The notes: a model not told the origin generated them from the sequence alone. A stretch of 55,080 bases of DNA from Pseudomonadota bacterium (GCA_020161335.1 JAIUOJ010000008.1:1-55080), one strand, 5' to 3'. Shown: positions 1 through 8,999, counted from the first letter of the stretch. Made by a program: numbers and translations.

Positions 1-885
1 CTGTTCCGCTTCCCTTCCTCCCTCGACTTCTCGACGCTCGACGCGCTGCTGGCCGACCACCCGCTCAAGCCGGTCGGCGCGCTGGAGCTGTCCTCGCGCG
101 GCTTCGTATCGCCGTTCGGGCGCGACGGCGAGGCGCTGTCGCACCGCATCGGCGAGGCGATCTGGCTCACCGTCGGCGGCGAGGACCGGCTGCTGCCCTC
201 GGCCGTGGTCAACGACCTGCTGGCCAAGAAGCTGGCCGAGATGGAGCAGAAGGAAGGTCGCAAGCCCGGCGGGCGCATGCGCAAGCGCATGAAGGAAGAC
301 CTCGTCCACGAACTGCTGCCGCGCGCCTTCGTGCGCCCCTCGCGCACCGACGCCCTCATCGATCTCGAGCACGGGGTGTGCGTGGTCGACACCTCCAGCC
401 GCAAGGCCGGCGAAGCCGTGGTAGCGGAAATCCGCCACGCGCTGGGCAGCTTCCCGGCGCTGCCGCTCAACGCCGAGGTCGCGCCGCGCAGCGTGCTCAC
501 CGGCTGGATCGCCGGCGACCCGCTGCCGCACGGCCTGTCGCTGGGCGAGGAGTGCGAGCTCAAGGACCCGGCCGAACACGGCGCGGTGGTGAAGTGCCAG
601 CGCCAGGACCTGCAGGGCGACGAGATCGCCAAGCACCTCGAATCCGGCAAGCAGGTGACGCGGCTGGCGCTGACCCTGGACGACCACGTGTCGTTCGTGC
701 TCGGCGAGGACCTGGTGGTGCGCAAGTTCAAGCTGCTCGACGGCGCGGTGGACCAGCTCGAATCGACCGAGCGCGAGGACATCCGCGCCGAGCTCGACGC
801 GCGCTTCGCGCTGATGAGCGCCGAATTCCGGCGCCTGTTCGCGGTGCTCGAGCCGGCGCTGAAGCTGTCGCGGGTCGACGCCTGA
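1..885 (+). CDS. rdgC: Recombination-associated protein RdgC (5' end missing)
   Basis: RdgC is a ring-forming dimeric DNA-binding protein that binds double-stranded DNA without sequence preference and restrains RecA. The frame is open from base 1. The first visible residues, LFRFPSSLDF, match the conserved RdgC start region, so only about five to ten codons are missing. The 294 visible residues are close to the usual length of about 300. Conserved stretches such as FGRDGEALSHRIGEAIW and the C-terminal VVRKFKLLDG are present, as is the typical Glu-rich end. The first internal GTG/ATG codons are not real starts because the homology begins upstream of them. The next gene follows after 64 bases. 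The family call is from recalled sequence similarity and I consider it secure. Confidence 0.95.
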   Translation: MFRFPSSLDFSTLDALLADHPLKPVGALELSSRGFVSPFGRDGEALSHRIGEAIWLTVGGEDRLLPSAVVNDLLAKKLAEMEQKEGRKPGGRMRKRMKEDLVHELLPRAFVRPSRTDALIDLEHGVCVVDTSSRKAGEAVVAEIRHALGSFPALPLNAEVAPRSVLTGWIAGDPLPHGLSLGEECELKDPAEHGAVVKCQRQDLQGDEIAKHLESGKQVTRLALTLDDHVSFVLGEDLVVRKFKLLDGAVDQLESTEREDIRAELDARFALMSAEFRRLFAVLEPALKLSRVDA

Positions 886-938
886 ACCGCGTGCGCGAAG
901 CCCGGTCCGGCGTGCGGCGCGACGGCATGCGCGCGGAG

Positions 939-950
939 TAGCATGGCGCA
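939..950 (+). promoter_or_regulatory. Candidate -10 box of a leaderless promoter
   Basis: The hexamer TAGCAT (939-944) lies so that the expected start of transcription, about 6-7 bases downstream, falls on the ATG of the YgjP-like gene at 950. No Shine-Dalgarno sequence precedes this ATG. No convincing -35 box is visible. Confidence 0.3.
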
Positions 951-1735
951 TGCGTTCGCTGTTCCGCCTGTCGCCCCCGTCGCCGCCGAAGCCCTCGCGG
1001 CTGCAGCGCGATTCGATCCCCTTCGTGCTCGGTGACGGCCGCCGCATCGACGTGCTGCGCGTGCGCGACCCGCGCGCGCGCCGGATCAAGCTCAGCGTCG
1101 GCGAGCGCGGCGCGCGCCTCACCCTGCCGCTGCGCGCCAGCCTGCTGTCGGGCGAGCGCTTCCTGCACGAACACCGCGACTGGCTGGCCGAGCAGCTGCA
1201 GGCGATGGCCGGCGGGCAGGCGCCGCTGGTGCCGGGCGAAACCGCGCGGCTGCCGCTGCGCGGCGAGCACCTGCCGCTGCACTGGGACGCGGGACGCTTC
1301 GCACGCGCGCGGCTCGAGGGCGACGGCGTGGTGCTGCAGCGCCCGGCGAACGCCGGGCCGGCGGCGGTGTCGCGCGCGCTGCGCGACTTCTACGAGGCCG
1401 AGGCGCGCGCCGACATCGCCGCGTGGATGCCCAGGTACCTGTCGGGCCTGCCGCGGCCGCCCTCGCGCATCCGCCTGCGCGTGCTGTCCTCGCAATGGGG
1501 CTCGCTGGCGCCCGACGGCACGCTGACGCTCGACCTGGCCCTGGTGCTCGGCCGGCCATCGGCATTCGAGTACGTGCTGGTGCACGAGCTGTGCCACCTG
1601 ATCCACGCCGACCATTCGCGCCGGTTCTGGCGCGAGGTGGAGGCGCGCTGCCCGGACTGGCGGCTGGCGCGCGACTACTTCCACGCGCAGGGTCGGCGCC
1701 TGAAGGCCGACCTGCACGCACTGCTGGCCGGCTGA
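950..1735 (+). CDS. YgjP-like zinc metalloprotease (DUF45, SprT-like fold)
   Basis: A putative cytoplasmic zinc-dependent peptidase of the YgjP/DUF45 (M48-like) family, 261 residues, which is normal for the family. The zinc site is visible as HELCH at residues 212-216, with a third candidate ligand at His222 in HADHSRRFW. The SSQWGS motif before it (about 180-185) is also typical. The N-terminal half carries the beta-rich WD-like region seen in these proteins. There is no signal peptide or membrane segment. The ATG at 950 is the first in-frame start with family-like sequence after it. It has no Shine-Dalgarno but sits just behind a -10-like box, so its mRNA may be leaderless. The physiological substrate is unknown. 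Confidence 0.85.
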   Translation: MRSLFRLSPPSPPKPSRLQRDSIPFVLGDGRRIDVLRVRDPRARRIKLSVGERGARLTLPLRASLLSGERFLHEHRDWLAEQLQAMAGGQAPLVPGETARLPLRGEHLPLHWDAGRFARARLEGDGVVLQRPANAGPAAVSRALRDFYEAEARADIAAWMPRYLSGLPRPPSRIRLRVLSSQWGSLAPDGTLTLDLALVLGRPSAFEYVLVHELCHLIHADHSRRFWREVEARCPDWRLARDYFHAQGRRLKADLHALLAG

Positions 1736-1830
1736 CCTCGCCGCGCCGGGCCGGTCCTGTCCGGGCGCCTGCACGGACCGCGTTCTCCCCAAGGTCGAGG
1801 AAACCCGCCGGACCGCGCACAGGGGGTGCG

Positions 1831-2391
1831 ATGAGTGGACGCCCAATGCGTGTGTCGCAAACGGACCGCCCGCGGCGACGTGTCGCCCTGGCCTGGCCAC
1901 TGCTGGCCGGGCTGGCGCTGGCGCTGGCGGGCTGCCAGCGCACGGAGGACGGGCTGACCAAGGCGGCAATCGAACAGGCCACGCGCGCCCAGGCCGGCCT
2001 CGGCTACGAGGCACGGTCGGCGGCGACCGGTGACGGGCCGCTGGTGGCCGAGGCCGGCGCGTCACTGCCCCTGCCGAGCGATTTCCCGCAGGACGTGTAC
2101 CTGCCCGAGCGCTATGCGGTGAACAGCGTGATGGACCTGCCCGACGTGAGCGTGGTCAACCTGAGCGCGCCGGGCGAGGTCTCGGCCCTGTTCAGCGCCG
2201 CGCGCGCCCGCATGCAGGCGCAAGGCTGGACGCAGACGCTGGCCGCGCAGCATTCGACCGATGCGGCCATGCTCGCGTTCGAGAAGCCGGTCGACGGCGC
2301 GCGCCGCGGCGCAACGCTGTCGTTCAACCGCAGCAACGGCGGTGGCCAGGTGGTGGTGGGCGTGCAGCTGCGGCGGCCGCGCCTGCAGTAG
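1831..2391 (+). CDS. Putative lipoprotein of unknown function
   Basis: A predicted 186-residue lipoprotein. The arginine-rich start (RPRRR) is followed by a hydrophobic stretch and a clear lipobox, LALAGC, so acylation is expected on the Cys near residue 31. The mature part has a segment PSDFPQDVYLPERYAV and ends with a short beta-rich region (ATLSFNR, VVVGVQL). I recognise no catalytic motif. The frame stays open upstream into the previous gene, but only the ATG at 1831 gives a signal peptide. A second ATG at 1846 would also work. It faces the alpha/beta hydrolase gene convergently across a repeat-bearing spacer. Function is not assigned. Confidence 0.7.
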   Translation: MSGRPMRVSQTDRPRRRVALAWPLLAGLALALAGCQRTEDGLTKAAIEQATRAQAGLGYEARSAATGDGPLVAEAGASLPLPSDFPQDVYLPERYAVNSVMDLPDVSVVNLSAPGEVSALFSAARARMQAQGWTQTLAAQHSTDAAMLAFEKPVDGARRGATLSFNRSNGGGQVVVGVQLRRPRLQ

Positions 2392-2432
2392 GTCGCCCGC
2401 TGCGTGCGTGGCCGTGGACGGATTCCACGCCG

Positions 2433-2505
2433 TGTCATCCCCAACGCAGTGGGGGCTCTGGCACCGGCCTGCGGAAGCGTATCCCCCCCTGCGTGCGGGA
2501 CGACA
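2433..2505. repeat. Inverted-repeat element, degenerate copy of the element at 40324-40405
   Basis: The left arm (2433-2460, beginning TGTCATCCCCAACGCAG) is inverted by the right arm (2481-2505, ending CGTGCGGGACGACA). The same arms, better conserved, occur at 40324-40405. Both copies lie between the 3' ends of convergent genes, so a bidirectional terminator role is likely. Confidence 0.55.
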
Positions 2506-2535
2506 GGCTGCAGGGACATGCGACGCGGACCCGGC

Positions 2536-3402
2536 TCACGTCGCCCGTGACGGTGCACCGCGCAGGAATGCGCCGATCGCCGCGGCCACCGCCGCCGGCT
2601 GCTCCATGTGCAGGTGGTGGCTGCCGGGCATCACGATGCAGTCGCCGTTTGGCAGCAACGCGGCGTGTTCGCTGCGCCGCGGCTCGGGCAGGTAGGGCTG
2701 CGGCGGATCGGCGTAGATCACGCGGGTCGGGCACTCGATGCCCGCCACCAGCGCGCGCACCTGCGCCTCGGTCATGCGCACCATCGTCGGCAGGGTCAGG
2801 CGCGGATCGCTGCTCCACACCCAGCCACCGTCGACCGCGCGCACGCCGCGCTCCACCAGCAGCCGCGCCGCGGCTTCCGACACCGCGACCACGTGGCCGA
2901 GCGTGCGTGCGCGGACCGGCGTGTCGAGGTCGGCGAACACGCGCAGGCGCTTGCCCGGCAGCGCGCGTCCGGCGGCGACCGCCTCGCGCATGCGCGCCAC
3001 CGTGTGCTCCGGTGCTTCGGGCAGGGCGCCCAGGGCCTCGATCGCCACCAGCCGCTCGATCCGCTGCGGGCAGGCGGCGGCGACCAGGCTGGCGATGCCG
3101 GCGCCCATCGAATGCCCGAGCAGGGCGAAGCGCTCCCAGCCCAGCGCATCGGCGATGTCGAGCACGTCGTGCACCGCGCCGGCGAATGAGTAGTCGGCCC
3201 CCGGCGGCAGGTGCGCGCTGCGGCCGTGGCCGGGCAGGTCCGGTGCGACCAGTTCGATGCCGGGCAGGTGCGCGGCCAGCGGAATGAAGCTGGCGGCATT
3301 GTCGAGCCAGCCGTGCAGCGCCAGCACGCGCGGCTGGCCGGCCTCGCCCTGGCGCAGTCCGTGGATGCGGCCCAGCGGCGCGGCCAGCGCGAACTCGCGC
3401 AT
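2536..3402 (-). CDS. Alpha/beta hydrolase (serine nucleophile)
   Basis: A 288-residue hydrolase of the alpha/beta fold. The oxyanion region LALHGWLDNA, the LPGHGRS motif and the nucleophile elbow GHSMG are all visible. The catalytic His is likely in the C-terminal GSHHLHMEQP. There is no signal peptide, so it is cytoplasmic; the ester or amide substrate is unknown. Its ATG (3402-3400) shares one base with the TGA of hemH (3404-3402, TGATG), so the two genes are very probably translationally coupled. The frame runs open far upstream, antisense to nothing and overlapping hemH, but that extension has no family similarity and was excluded. Confidence 0.88.
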   Translation of the reverse strand: MREFALAAPLGRIHGLRQGEAGQPRVLALHGWLDNAASFIPLAAHLPGIELVAPDLPGHGRSAHLPPGADYSFAGAVHDVLDIADALGWERFALLGHSMGAGIASLVAAACPQRIERLVAIEALGALPEAPEHTVARMREAVAAGRALPGKRLRVFADLDTPVRARTLGHVVAVSEAAARLLVERGVRAVDGGWVWSSDPRLTLPTMVRMTEAQVRALVAGIECPTRVIYADPPQPYLPEPRRSEHAALLPNGDCIVMPGSHHLHMEQPAAVAAAIGAFLRGAPSRAT

Positions 3403-4424
3403 CAGGCCGTGCCGTCCGTCCACGCCGCCAGCTCGCGCCGTGCCAGCGCGGCCAGCGCGTCGGCGTGCGCCGGCGCCTCGTTGAGGCAGGGGATGTAGCG
3501 CAGCGCCTCGCCGCCGTGTTCGCGGAACAGCTCGGCGTTCTGCATCGCGATTTCCTCCAGCGTCTCCAGGCAGTCCGCGGCGAAGCCCGGACAGACCACG
3601 TCGACCTGGCGCACGCCGGCCTCCGCCAGTTCGCGCAGGGTGGCGTCGGTGGCCGGCAGCAGCCAGCGTTCGCGGCCGAAGCGCGACTGGTAGGTCAGCC
3701 GGTACGCCTCCGGGGCCAGCGACAGCGCGCGCGCGATCGCGGCGACACTGGCCTCGCACTGCGTCGCGTAGGGGTCGCCGGCATCGACCAGCCGCTGCGG
3801 CAGGCCGTGGAACGAGAACAGCAGCCGCTCGCCGCGCCCGTGCGCCTGCCAGTGCGCGCGGATCGAATCGGCCACCGCGCCGACCCAGCCGGCGTCGGTG
3901 GCGTAGTCGTCGACCACGCGCGTGGCCGGCACCGCCGGCGTGCGCGCCACCACGTCGGCCACGGTGCCGGTGGTGGTGGTCGAGAACTGCGGATACAGCG
4001 GCAGCACCAGCACCCGGCGCACGCCGCCGCGCTGCAGCTCGCGCAGCGCCTCGGCCAGCGCCGGCGCGCCGTAGCGCATCGCATGCAGCACCGCGACCCC
4101 CGGCAAGCGCTGCTGCACGGCGGCGGCCAGGCGGCGCGTGTGCACCGCCAGCGGCGAACCTTCCGCCATCCAGATCTCGGCGTACTTGCCGGCGACGCGC
4201 GACGCGCGCAACGGCAGGATCACGCCATGCAGCAGCGGCCACCACAGCAGCTTCGGGATCTGCACCACGAACGGATCGGACAGGAATTCGGCGAGGTAGC
4301 GACGCACCGCCGCCGGCGTGGGCGCATCGGGCGTGCCGAGGTTGACCAGCAGCACGGCCGTGTCGGGCGACGGAACGGCGGGCATGGCGATGCCGGGCAC
4401 GGAGGCGGGAAGCGTCATCGGCAT
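3402..4424 (-). CDS. hemH: Ferrochelatase
   Basis: Ferrochelatase inserts Fe2+ into protoporphyrin IX, the last step of heme synthesis, at the inner face of the membrane. The protein is 340 residues, typical for bacteria. The N-terminal [13 protein letters not shown], the [10 protein letters not shown] motif with the metal-site His206 and the acidic patch around Glu287-Glu290 (ADCLETLEE) are all present. I took the ATG at 4424; an ATG six bases further in (4418) is equally possible, because neither has a good Shine-Dalgarno. It is the first gene of a two-gene unit with the alpha/beta hydrolase. hemD, hemX and hemY are elsewhere in the window at 33.8-37.4 kb. Heme from this route would also feed the heme oxygenase at 19.9 kb. 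Confidence 0.96.
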   Translation of the reverse strand: MPMTLPASVPGIAMPAVPSPDTAVLLVNLGTPDAPTPAAVRRYLAEFLSDPFVVQIPKLLWWPLLHGVILPLRASRVAGKYAEIWMAEGSPLAVHTRRLAAAVQQRLPGVAVLHAMRYGAPALAEALRELQRGGVRRVLVLPLYPQFSTTTTGTVADVVARTPAVPATRVVDDYATDAGWVGAVADSIRAHWQAHGRGERLLFSFHGLPQRLVDAGDPYATQCEASVAAIARALSLAPEAYRLTYQSRFGRERWLLPATDATLRELAEAGVRQVDVVCPGFAADCLETLEEIAMQNAELFREHGGEALRYIPCLNEAPAHADALAALARRELAAWTDGTA

Positions 4425-4566
4425 AGGATGGCAGGCCGCGCGCCGCTTGGCACCGTCGCGTGCGCCGCGCCGCGATGCGCGGCCACAACTCATCCGCGAT
4501 TCATCGCGTCGTCACTAGCCTGAGCCGTCGCCGCGGCGCGTGGCGCCCAGCCTTCCGGAGTTGCCG

Positions 4567-5469
4567 ATGTCCGAGTCCACCCTGCCCCGTCCCCGCCTGC
4601 CCCGGTCGCGCCGTGCGCTGCTGGCGTCGCTGCTGGCGCTGTCCCTCGCCACCGGCACCGCGGTCGCGGGCCCGGACGAGGACGCGCGTGCGCAGAACGC
4701 CCTGCGCGTGCTCAACGAAGTGCAGTCGATCCCGGAAGCGGCGATCCCCGACAAGCTGCTCGACGAGGCGCGCGCCATTATCGTGGTGCCCGACACGCTC
4801 AAGGTCGGCCTCGTGCTCGGCGGCCGCCGCGGCCACGGCCTGCTCTCGGTGAAGTCGGCCGACGGCACCTGGTCGAACCCGAGCTTCGTCAAGATCACCG
4901 GCGGCAGCATCGGCTTCCAGGCCGGCGTGCAGTCGTCGGACGTGGTGCTGGTGTTCCGCAACGACCGCAGCCTGGAGTCGATCGTCAACGGCAAGGTCAC
5001 GCTCGGCGCGGATGCCGGCGTCGCCGCCGGCCCGGTCGGCCGCAACGCCACCGCCGCCACCGACGGCCAGCTCAAGGCCGAGATCTGGTCGTGGTCGCGC
5101 GCGCGCGGCCTGTTCGCCGGCGTCGCGCTCGACGGCGCGGTGCTGCAGATCGACAACGACGCCAACCAGTCGGTCTATGGCGCCAACACCACGCCGCGGA
5201 TGATCTTCGAGGGCCGCGCGCCGCACGCGCCCTCCAATGCCGTGGTCGCCTTCCGCGACCAGCTCGAGGAGTCCACCGCCGCGGCCCGCGCCGCGCGTGG
5301 CGGCCAGGCCGCACCCGCCGCCGCCGCGAGCCCCGCCACGGCCACGCAGGCCGACGGCGCGACGACCGCTCCGCTGTCGTCCGACACCGCCGGCGACGCC
5401 CGCCCGCAGCCATTCGAGAACGTCGAGGACAATCCGGCGAAGGTCGAGCCGCTGCCGGAAACGCCCTGA
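4567..5469 (+). CDS. SYLF (Ysc84-like) lipid-binding domain protein, exported
   Basis: A 300-residue protein with a Sec signal peptide ([18 protein letters not shown], cleavage after the AVA near residue 36). A SYLF/Ysc84 domain follows at about residues 45-235. Conserved pieces are [39 protein letters not shown] and a glycine-rich [13 protein letters not shown]. In eukaryotes this domain binds phosphoinositides; in bacteria it is usually periplasmic and of unknown role. The last 65 residues are a low-complexity Ala/Pro/Thr tail. The ATG at 4567 has a good ribosome-binding site (CGGAG, 6-base spacer), which decides against the ATG 27 bases upstream. It is divergent from hemH. Confidence 0.82.
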   Translation: MSESTLPRPRLPRSRRALLASLLALSLATGTAVAGPDEDARAQNALRVLNEVQSIPEAAIPDKLLDEARAIIVVPDTLKVGLVLGGRRGHGLLSVKSADGTWSNPSFVKITGGSIGFQAGVQSSDVVLVFRNDRSLESIVNGKVTLGADAGVAAGPVGRNATAATDGQLKAEIWSWSRARGLFAGVALDGAVLQIDNDANQSVYGANTTPRMIFEGRAPHAPSNAVVAFRDQLEESTAAARAARGGQAAPAAAASPATATQADGATTAPLSSDTAGDARPQPFENVEDNPAKVEPLPETP

Positions 5470-5552
5470 CCGGCCGCCGCGCCCGCGTGCCGGGGCCGGA
5501 CCTTCGGCACGGTCGCGGCCGGCGGCGTGGAGTATCCTGAGCGTTCCTCACG

Positions 5553-5564
5553 GTTCCCGGGAAC
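5553..5564. promoter_or_regulatory. Perfect 12-bp palindrome directly upstream of tatA
   Basis: GTTCCCGGGAAC ends five bases before the tatA ATG. It could be an operator or could fold over the ribosome-binding region; no other Shine-Dalgarno is present. A -10-like TATCCT lies just upstream at about 5533. Confidence 0.3.
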
Positions 5565-5569
5565 ACGCA

Positions 5570-5803
5570 ATGGGTAGTTTCAGCATCTGGCATTGGCTGA
5601 TCGTGCTGGTCGTCGTGCTGCTGATCTTCGGCACCAAGCGCCTGCGCGGCGCCGGTCGCGACCTCGGCGAGGCGGTGAAGGGCTTCAAGAAGGGCATGAG
5701 CGACGACGACAAGCCCGCCGGCGAACTCGACGACCAGTCGCGCCCGTCGGGCGACGCGGCTGCGTCGGGCAAGTCCCGGCAGGACGACCACGTCCCGCGC
5801 TGA
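5570..5803 (+). CDS. tatA: Twin-arginine translocase subunit TatA
   Basis: TatA forms the size-adaptable pore that moves folded, cofactor-bearing proteins across the inner membrane. The 77-residue protein has one N-terminal membrane helix (residues 7-20, [12 protein letters not shown]) and the hallmark [16 protein letters not shown] hinge. An amphipathic helix (KGFKKGM) and an acidic, disordered tail follow. It is the first gene of tatABC, with 24 bases to tatB. A 12-bp perfect palindrome lies immediately before the start. The order, spacing and sequences make this assignment secure. Confidence 0.96.
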   Translation: MGSFSIWHWLIVLVVVLLIFGTKRLRGAGRDLGEAVKGFKKGMSDDDKPAGELDDQSRPSGDAAASGKSRQDDHVPR

Positions 5804-5827
5804 CGCCGCGCGTCCGCGGCCCGCGCC

Positions 5828-6388
5828 ATGTTCGACATCGGCTTCACCGAACTGCTGCTGATCGCAGTGGTCGCACTGGTCGTGCTCGGCCCCGAACGGC
5901 TGCCCAAGGCCGCGCGGTTCGCCGGGCTGTGGGTGCGCCGTGCGCGCGCGCAGTGGTACTCGGTGAAGTCGGAACTGGAGCGCGAGCTGGCCGCCGACGA
6001 ACTCAAGCGCAGCCTGCACGACGCCCGCCAGGCGGCGCAGGACCTGCAGCAGGCCCTGCACGACACCGAAACCGGGGTCGAGGCGCAGGTGCGTGCGGCG
6101 GAGGCCGAGGCGCGTCGCGAGATCGAGGGCCTGCGCCGGCAGGCAGGCGCCGGCCTGGCCGGCGACGCCACCACCCGCCCGGACGCCGTCACCGCGGATG
6201 CTGCAGCCGACAACGAGGCCCCGACCGGCGATGTGCCGACGGGCGATGCGCCGACGGACAACGCGCCGATGACGGCGCCCGCGGGTGCCCTGTCGCACGC
6301 CGGCGTGCACGACGACGACGCTTCGCCGCACCAGCCCGACCTGCTGCCTGCGCACGACACGGACCGGAACGATGGCCGCCGGCGCTGA
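5828..6388 (+). CDS. tatB: Sec-independent translocase subunit TatB
   Basis: TatB works with TatC as the receptor for twin-arginine signal peptides. The start MFDIGFTELLLIAVVALVVL and the LGPERLPKAAR motif after the single membrane helix are diagnostic. The amphipathic, coiled-coil-prone region runs over about residues 30-110. The tail (about 115-186) is a degenerate Ala/Pro/Thr/Asp stretch with a short repeat unit, (P/S)TGD(V/A)PTG-like, probably disordered. At 186 residues it is slightly longer than the E. coli protein. Its 3' end overlaps the tatC start by 17 bases, which argues for coupled translation. Confidence 0.95.
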   Translation: MFDIGFTELLLIAVVALVVLGPERLPKAARFAGLWVRRARAQWYSVKSELERELAADELKRSLHDARQAAQDLQQALHDTETGVEAQVRAAEAEARREIEGLRRQAGAGLAGDATTRPDAVTADAAADNEAPTGDVPTGDAPTDNAPMTAPAGALSHAGVHDDDASPHQPDLLPAHDTDRNDGRRR

Positions 6389-7148
6389 GCACGACGAGGG
6401 CGAAGGCAGCCTGATCGAGCACCTGATCGAGCTGCGTTCGCGCCTGATGCGCGCGCTCGCCGGACTGGGCGTCGCCCTGCTGGCGCTGCTGCCGTTCGCC
6501 AACCGCCTGTACGGCTGGTTCGCGCAGCCGCTGCTGGAAAAGCTGCCGCAGGGCGCGCACCTGATCGCGGTCGAAGTGGCCTCGCCGTTCTTCGCGCCGC
6601 TGAAGCTGGCGCTGTTCGCGGCCGTGCTGGTCACCATGCCGTGGCTGCTCTACCAGGCCTGGGCCTTCGTTGCGCCGGGCCTGTACAAGCGCGAGAAGAA
6701 GCTCGCCCTGCCGCTGCTGGTCTCGGCGGTGGTGCTGTTCTACGCCGGCTGCGCATTCGCGTTCTTCGTGGTGCTGCCGGCGGTGTTCGGCTTCCTCACC
6801 GCGGTCACGCCGGCCGGCGTGGCGATGATGACCGACATCAATGCCTACCTGAACTTCGTGCTGGTGATCTTCCTCGCCTTCGGCATCAGCTTCCAGCTGC
6901 CGGTGGCGCTGGTGATCCTGGTCCTGCTGGGCTGGGTGACGCCGGCGCAACTGCGCGAAGGCCGCGGCTACGCCATCGTCGGCATCTTCGTGCTGGCCGC
7001 GATCATCACCCCGCCCGACGTGATCTCGCAGCTGTTGCTCGCGATCCCGATGTGCCTGCTGTACGAAGCCGGGATCGTCGCCGCGCGCATGCTCGCCCGC
7101 CGCGAAGAAGGCGACGCCGACGCCCGCGAGGACGGCGGCGCGCGGTGA
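6372..7148 (+). CDS. tatC: Sec-independent translocase subunit TatC
   Basis: TatC is the six-helix membrane core that recognises RR signal peptides. The family signature LIEHLIELRSRLMRAL is near the N-terminus, the FVAPGLYKREK loop follows the second helix, and ITPPDVISQLLLAIPMCLLYE marks the last two helices. Length is 258 residues, as expected. The ATG at 6372 was chosen because upstream in-frame sequence is tatB antisense-like and has no TatC similarity. It overlaps tatB by 17 bases. Its TGA overlaps the GTG of the following RDD gene (GTGA), extending the operon to four genes. Confidence 0.96.
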   Translation: MAAGAEHDEGEGSLIEHLIELRSRLMRALAGLGVALLALLPFANRLYGWFAQPLLEKLPQGAHLIAVEVASPFFAPLKLALFAAVLVTMPWLLYQAWAFVAPGLYKREKKLALPLLVSAVVLFYAGCAFAFFVVLPAVFGFLTAVTPAGVAMMTDINAYLNFVLVIFLAFGISFQLPVALVILVLLGWVTPAQLREGRGYAIVGIFVLAAIITPPDVISQLLLAIPMCLLYEAGIVAARMLARREEGDADAREDGGAR

Positions 7149-7840
7149 ACGCCACGATGCCGGCGCGCTTCGCGCACCGCTGCGCGGCGTGGTCGCTGGA
7201 CGCGGTGGTGCCGGGGCTGGCGACCATGGCCCTGTGCTGGCCACGCCTCTCGGCCGGTGCGACGCGCATGACGCAGGCGCTCGACCAGCTCTCGGCGGCG
7301 CTGGCGCGCGCGATGGACGCGATGATGATGGGCACGCTGACGCCGCTCGAACTGACCCGCGCCTGGGTCGCCGATCCCGCGCAGCGCGCCGCGGTCGAGG
7401 CGCTGTCCGATGCCATCGGCGCGTTGCTGATGCCGCCACTGCTGGTGTTCCCGCTGCTGGCGCTGGCGTGGTTCGTCGGCTTCGAGGCCTCGTCGCGGCA
7501 GGCAACGCCCGGCAAGCGCCTGCTCGGGCTGCGCGTGGTCGACGTCGACGGACGCGGCATCGGCCTGCTGCGCGCGGTGCAGCGGCACCTGGCCGGCACG
7601 CTGTCGTGGCTCACGCTCAACATCGGCCATCTGCTGGCGGCGCTGCCGCCGCAGCGGCTCGCGCTGCACGACCGCATCGCCGGCACGCGCGTGGTGCAGG
7701 TGGCCGGCACCGGCGCATTGCCGGGCTGGGCGCGCGCGTGGCTGGGGCTGCTGGCCGTGGCCAGCGTCGGCGCGCTGGCATGGCTGTTCGTGGTCGCCAG
7801 CGCCGCGATGCAGCGCGCGTTCGAGGCGATGCTCTACTAG
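7145..7840 (+). CDS. RDD family membrane protein
   Basis: A 231-residue inner-membrane protein with an RDD domain. The early RFAHRCAAWSLDAVVPG carries the conserved Arg/Asp pair, and the family block ATPGKRLLGLRVVDVDG follows about residue 120. A second hallmark, LHDRIAGTRVV, is near residue 180. Three to four hydrophobic helices are visible. Some RDD proteins act as Na+/H+ antiporters, but most are uncharacterised, and I do not assign a transport substrate. The GTG at 7145 overlaps the tatC stop by four bases; an ATG at 7157 is the alternative. Its linkage to tatABC may be operonic rather than functional. Confidence 0.85.
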   Translation: MNATMPARFAHRCAAWSLDAVVPGLATMALCWPRLSAGATRMTQALDQLSAALARAMDAMMMGTLTPLELTRAWVADPAQRAAVEALSDAIGALLMPPLLVFPLLALAWFVGFEASSRQATPGKRLLGLRVVDVDGRGIGLLRAVQRHLAGTLSWLTLNIGHLLAALPPQRLALHDRIAGTRVVQVAGTGALPGWARAWLGLLAVASVGALAWLFVVASAAMQRAFEAMLY

Positions 7841-7856
7841 GGCATTCGCCGGAGGT

Positions 7857-8024
7857 CGCTTCCCCCGCTTGCGGGGGAGAGCCTGCCCTGTACTCGATAC
7901 GGGGTGCCGACGGCGGACGGGGATGCGCCGCAGACGTGCAGGATGGCGCCCCCTTCCGCCGCATCGGGGGCATCTTCGACCCGTGAAGGGTGCAATGTCC
8001 CGCGAACGGGAGAAGGGCGCACTT
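7857..8024. repeat. Mosaic intergenic repeat, family A (reverse orientation)
   Basis: This 232-base spacer between convergent genes holds perfect hairpins TCCCCCGC/GCGGGGGA (7861-7878) and TCCCG/CGGGA (7998-8011). In reverse complement the order (a TTCTCCCG hairpin, then a CATCC-CCGTC-CGCC segment, then a CTCCCCCGC hairpin) matches the copies at 32628-32746 and 46198-46322. Confidence 0.5.
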
Positions 8025-8072
8025 GAATGCGTGATGCTGCGCAGGAATCCGGTCGCCTGCGCAGCGTGTGGA

Positions 8073-8999
8073 TCACAGCTCGACGCGATCGCCCGGCAGC
8101 GCCGGCGGCTCGGCCGGCCCGGCGCAGATGTCGCGCCACATGTGGTACATCACGCCGAACATCACCACGTACATCAGCAGGATCATGCCGGCGTAGACCG
8201 GCAGCGCCAGCAGCGCCGCCAGCACCGGGTGCACCAGCCCGCCGACGAGCATCAGCAGGCCGCCGGCGATGGTCACCACCAGCACCAGCGCCAGCATCGC
8301 GACCACCGACAGGATCGCCAGCACGATGATCGGCAGCAGGTTCTTGAGCGCACCGGCGAAGCCGTCGGCCAGCGCCGCGAACACGCCGCGGCCGCCAAGC
8401 GCGACCTGGCCGAAACCGATGCCGTAGGCGCCGCCAAGGAACAGGCCGGCCAGCGCACACAGCGCCATCACCACGCCCAGCCCGGAGGGCGGCATCGGGA
8501 TCTGGTCCGGCGACGGCGGCTTGCCGCCCGCCTCCATGCTCCGCTGCACCACCTCCATGTACTGCCCGTACCATTCCGGCAGGCCGGTGCCGAACGCGGC
8601 GATGATGCCGCCGAACACCAGCAGGTAGATCGCGGTCATCGCGAGGCCGAAACCGATCAGCCGCCCGCTGCCGCCACCGGCGCGGAACGCCTGGAACACG
8701 TCGCCCGGACGCGCCGGCTGCCCACGCTCGACGGCGTCGATCACCCGCAGCGCGCCGCCGATCAGCGGCGGGAACACCAGCAGCGACACCAGCGTGGTCA
8801 GGCCGATGACGGCCAGCAGCGCATCGGGACTGCCGGGCAACGCCTGTTGCGCCAGCATCTGCACGAGGCTCGGCAGCAGTGCGACCAGCGCGACCAGCGC
8901 GATCCCGCCGATCACCGCGCGCGCGTTGTTGCGCCCGAGGTTGACCGCCCGCGCCAGCCACGACCAGCCGTGGCCCGGCCCCATTGCCCGCGTCGACAT
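8073..8999 (-). CDS. BPSS1780-family multispanning membrane protein
   Basis: A 308-residue integral membrane protein resembling the BPSS1780 family of uncharacterised proteobacterial proteins. After a short cytoplasmic start (GWSWLARAVNLGRNN) there are about six hydrophobic helices, at about residues 28-50, 62-85, 117-138, 168-190, 222-262 and 265-290. The segment FPPLIGGALRVIDAVERGQP and the VFQAFR motif after it are the conserved parts I recognise. There are no catalytic residues or known ligand sites. The ATG at 8999 is the only start that keeps the family N-terminus. It is a single gene, convergent with the RDD gene and 124 bases downstream of the ubiB stop. Confidence 0.7.
   Translation of the reverse strand: MSTRAMGPGHGWSWLARAVNLGRNNARAVIGGIALVALVALLPSLVQMLAQQALPGSPDALLAVIGLTTLVSLLVFPPLIGGALRVIDAVERGQPARPGDVFQAFRAGGGSGRLIGFGLAMTAIYLLVFGGIIAAFGTGLPEWYGQYMEVVQRSMEAGGKPPSPDQIPMPPSGLGVVMALCALAGLFLGGAYGIGFGQVALGGRGVFAALADGFAGALKNLLPIIVLAILSVVAMLALVLVVTIAGGLLMLVGGLVHPVLAALLALPVYAGMILLMYVVMFGVMYHMWRDICAGPAEPPALPGDRVEL

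Noticed and set aside
2536-4488. A 650-codon minus frame joining the alpha/beta hydrolase to sequence over hemH
   Set aside because: The upstream half is an out-of-frame reading of hemH. The TGATG junction at 3400-3404 shows two coupled genes, not a fusion.
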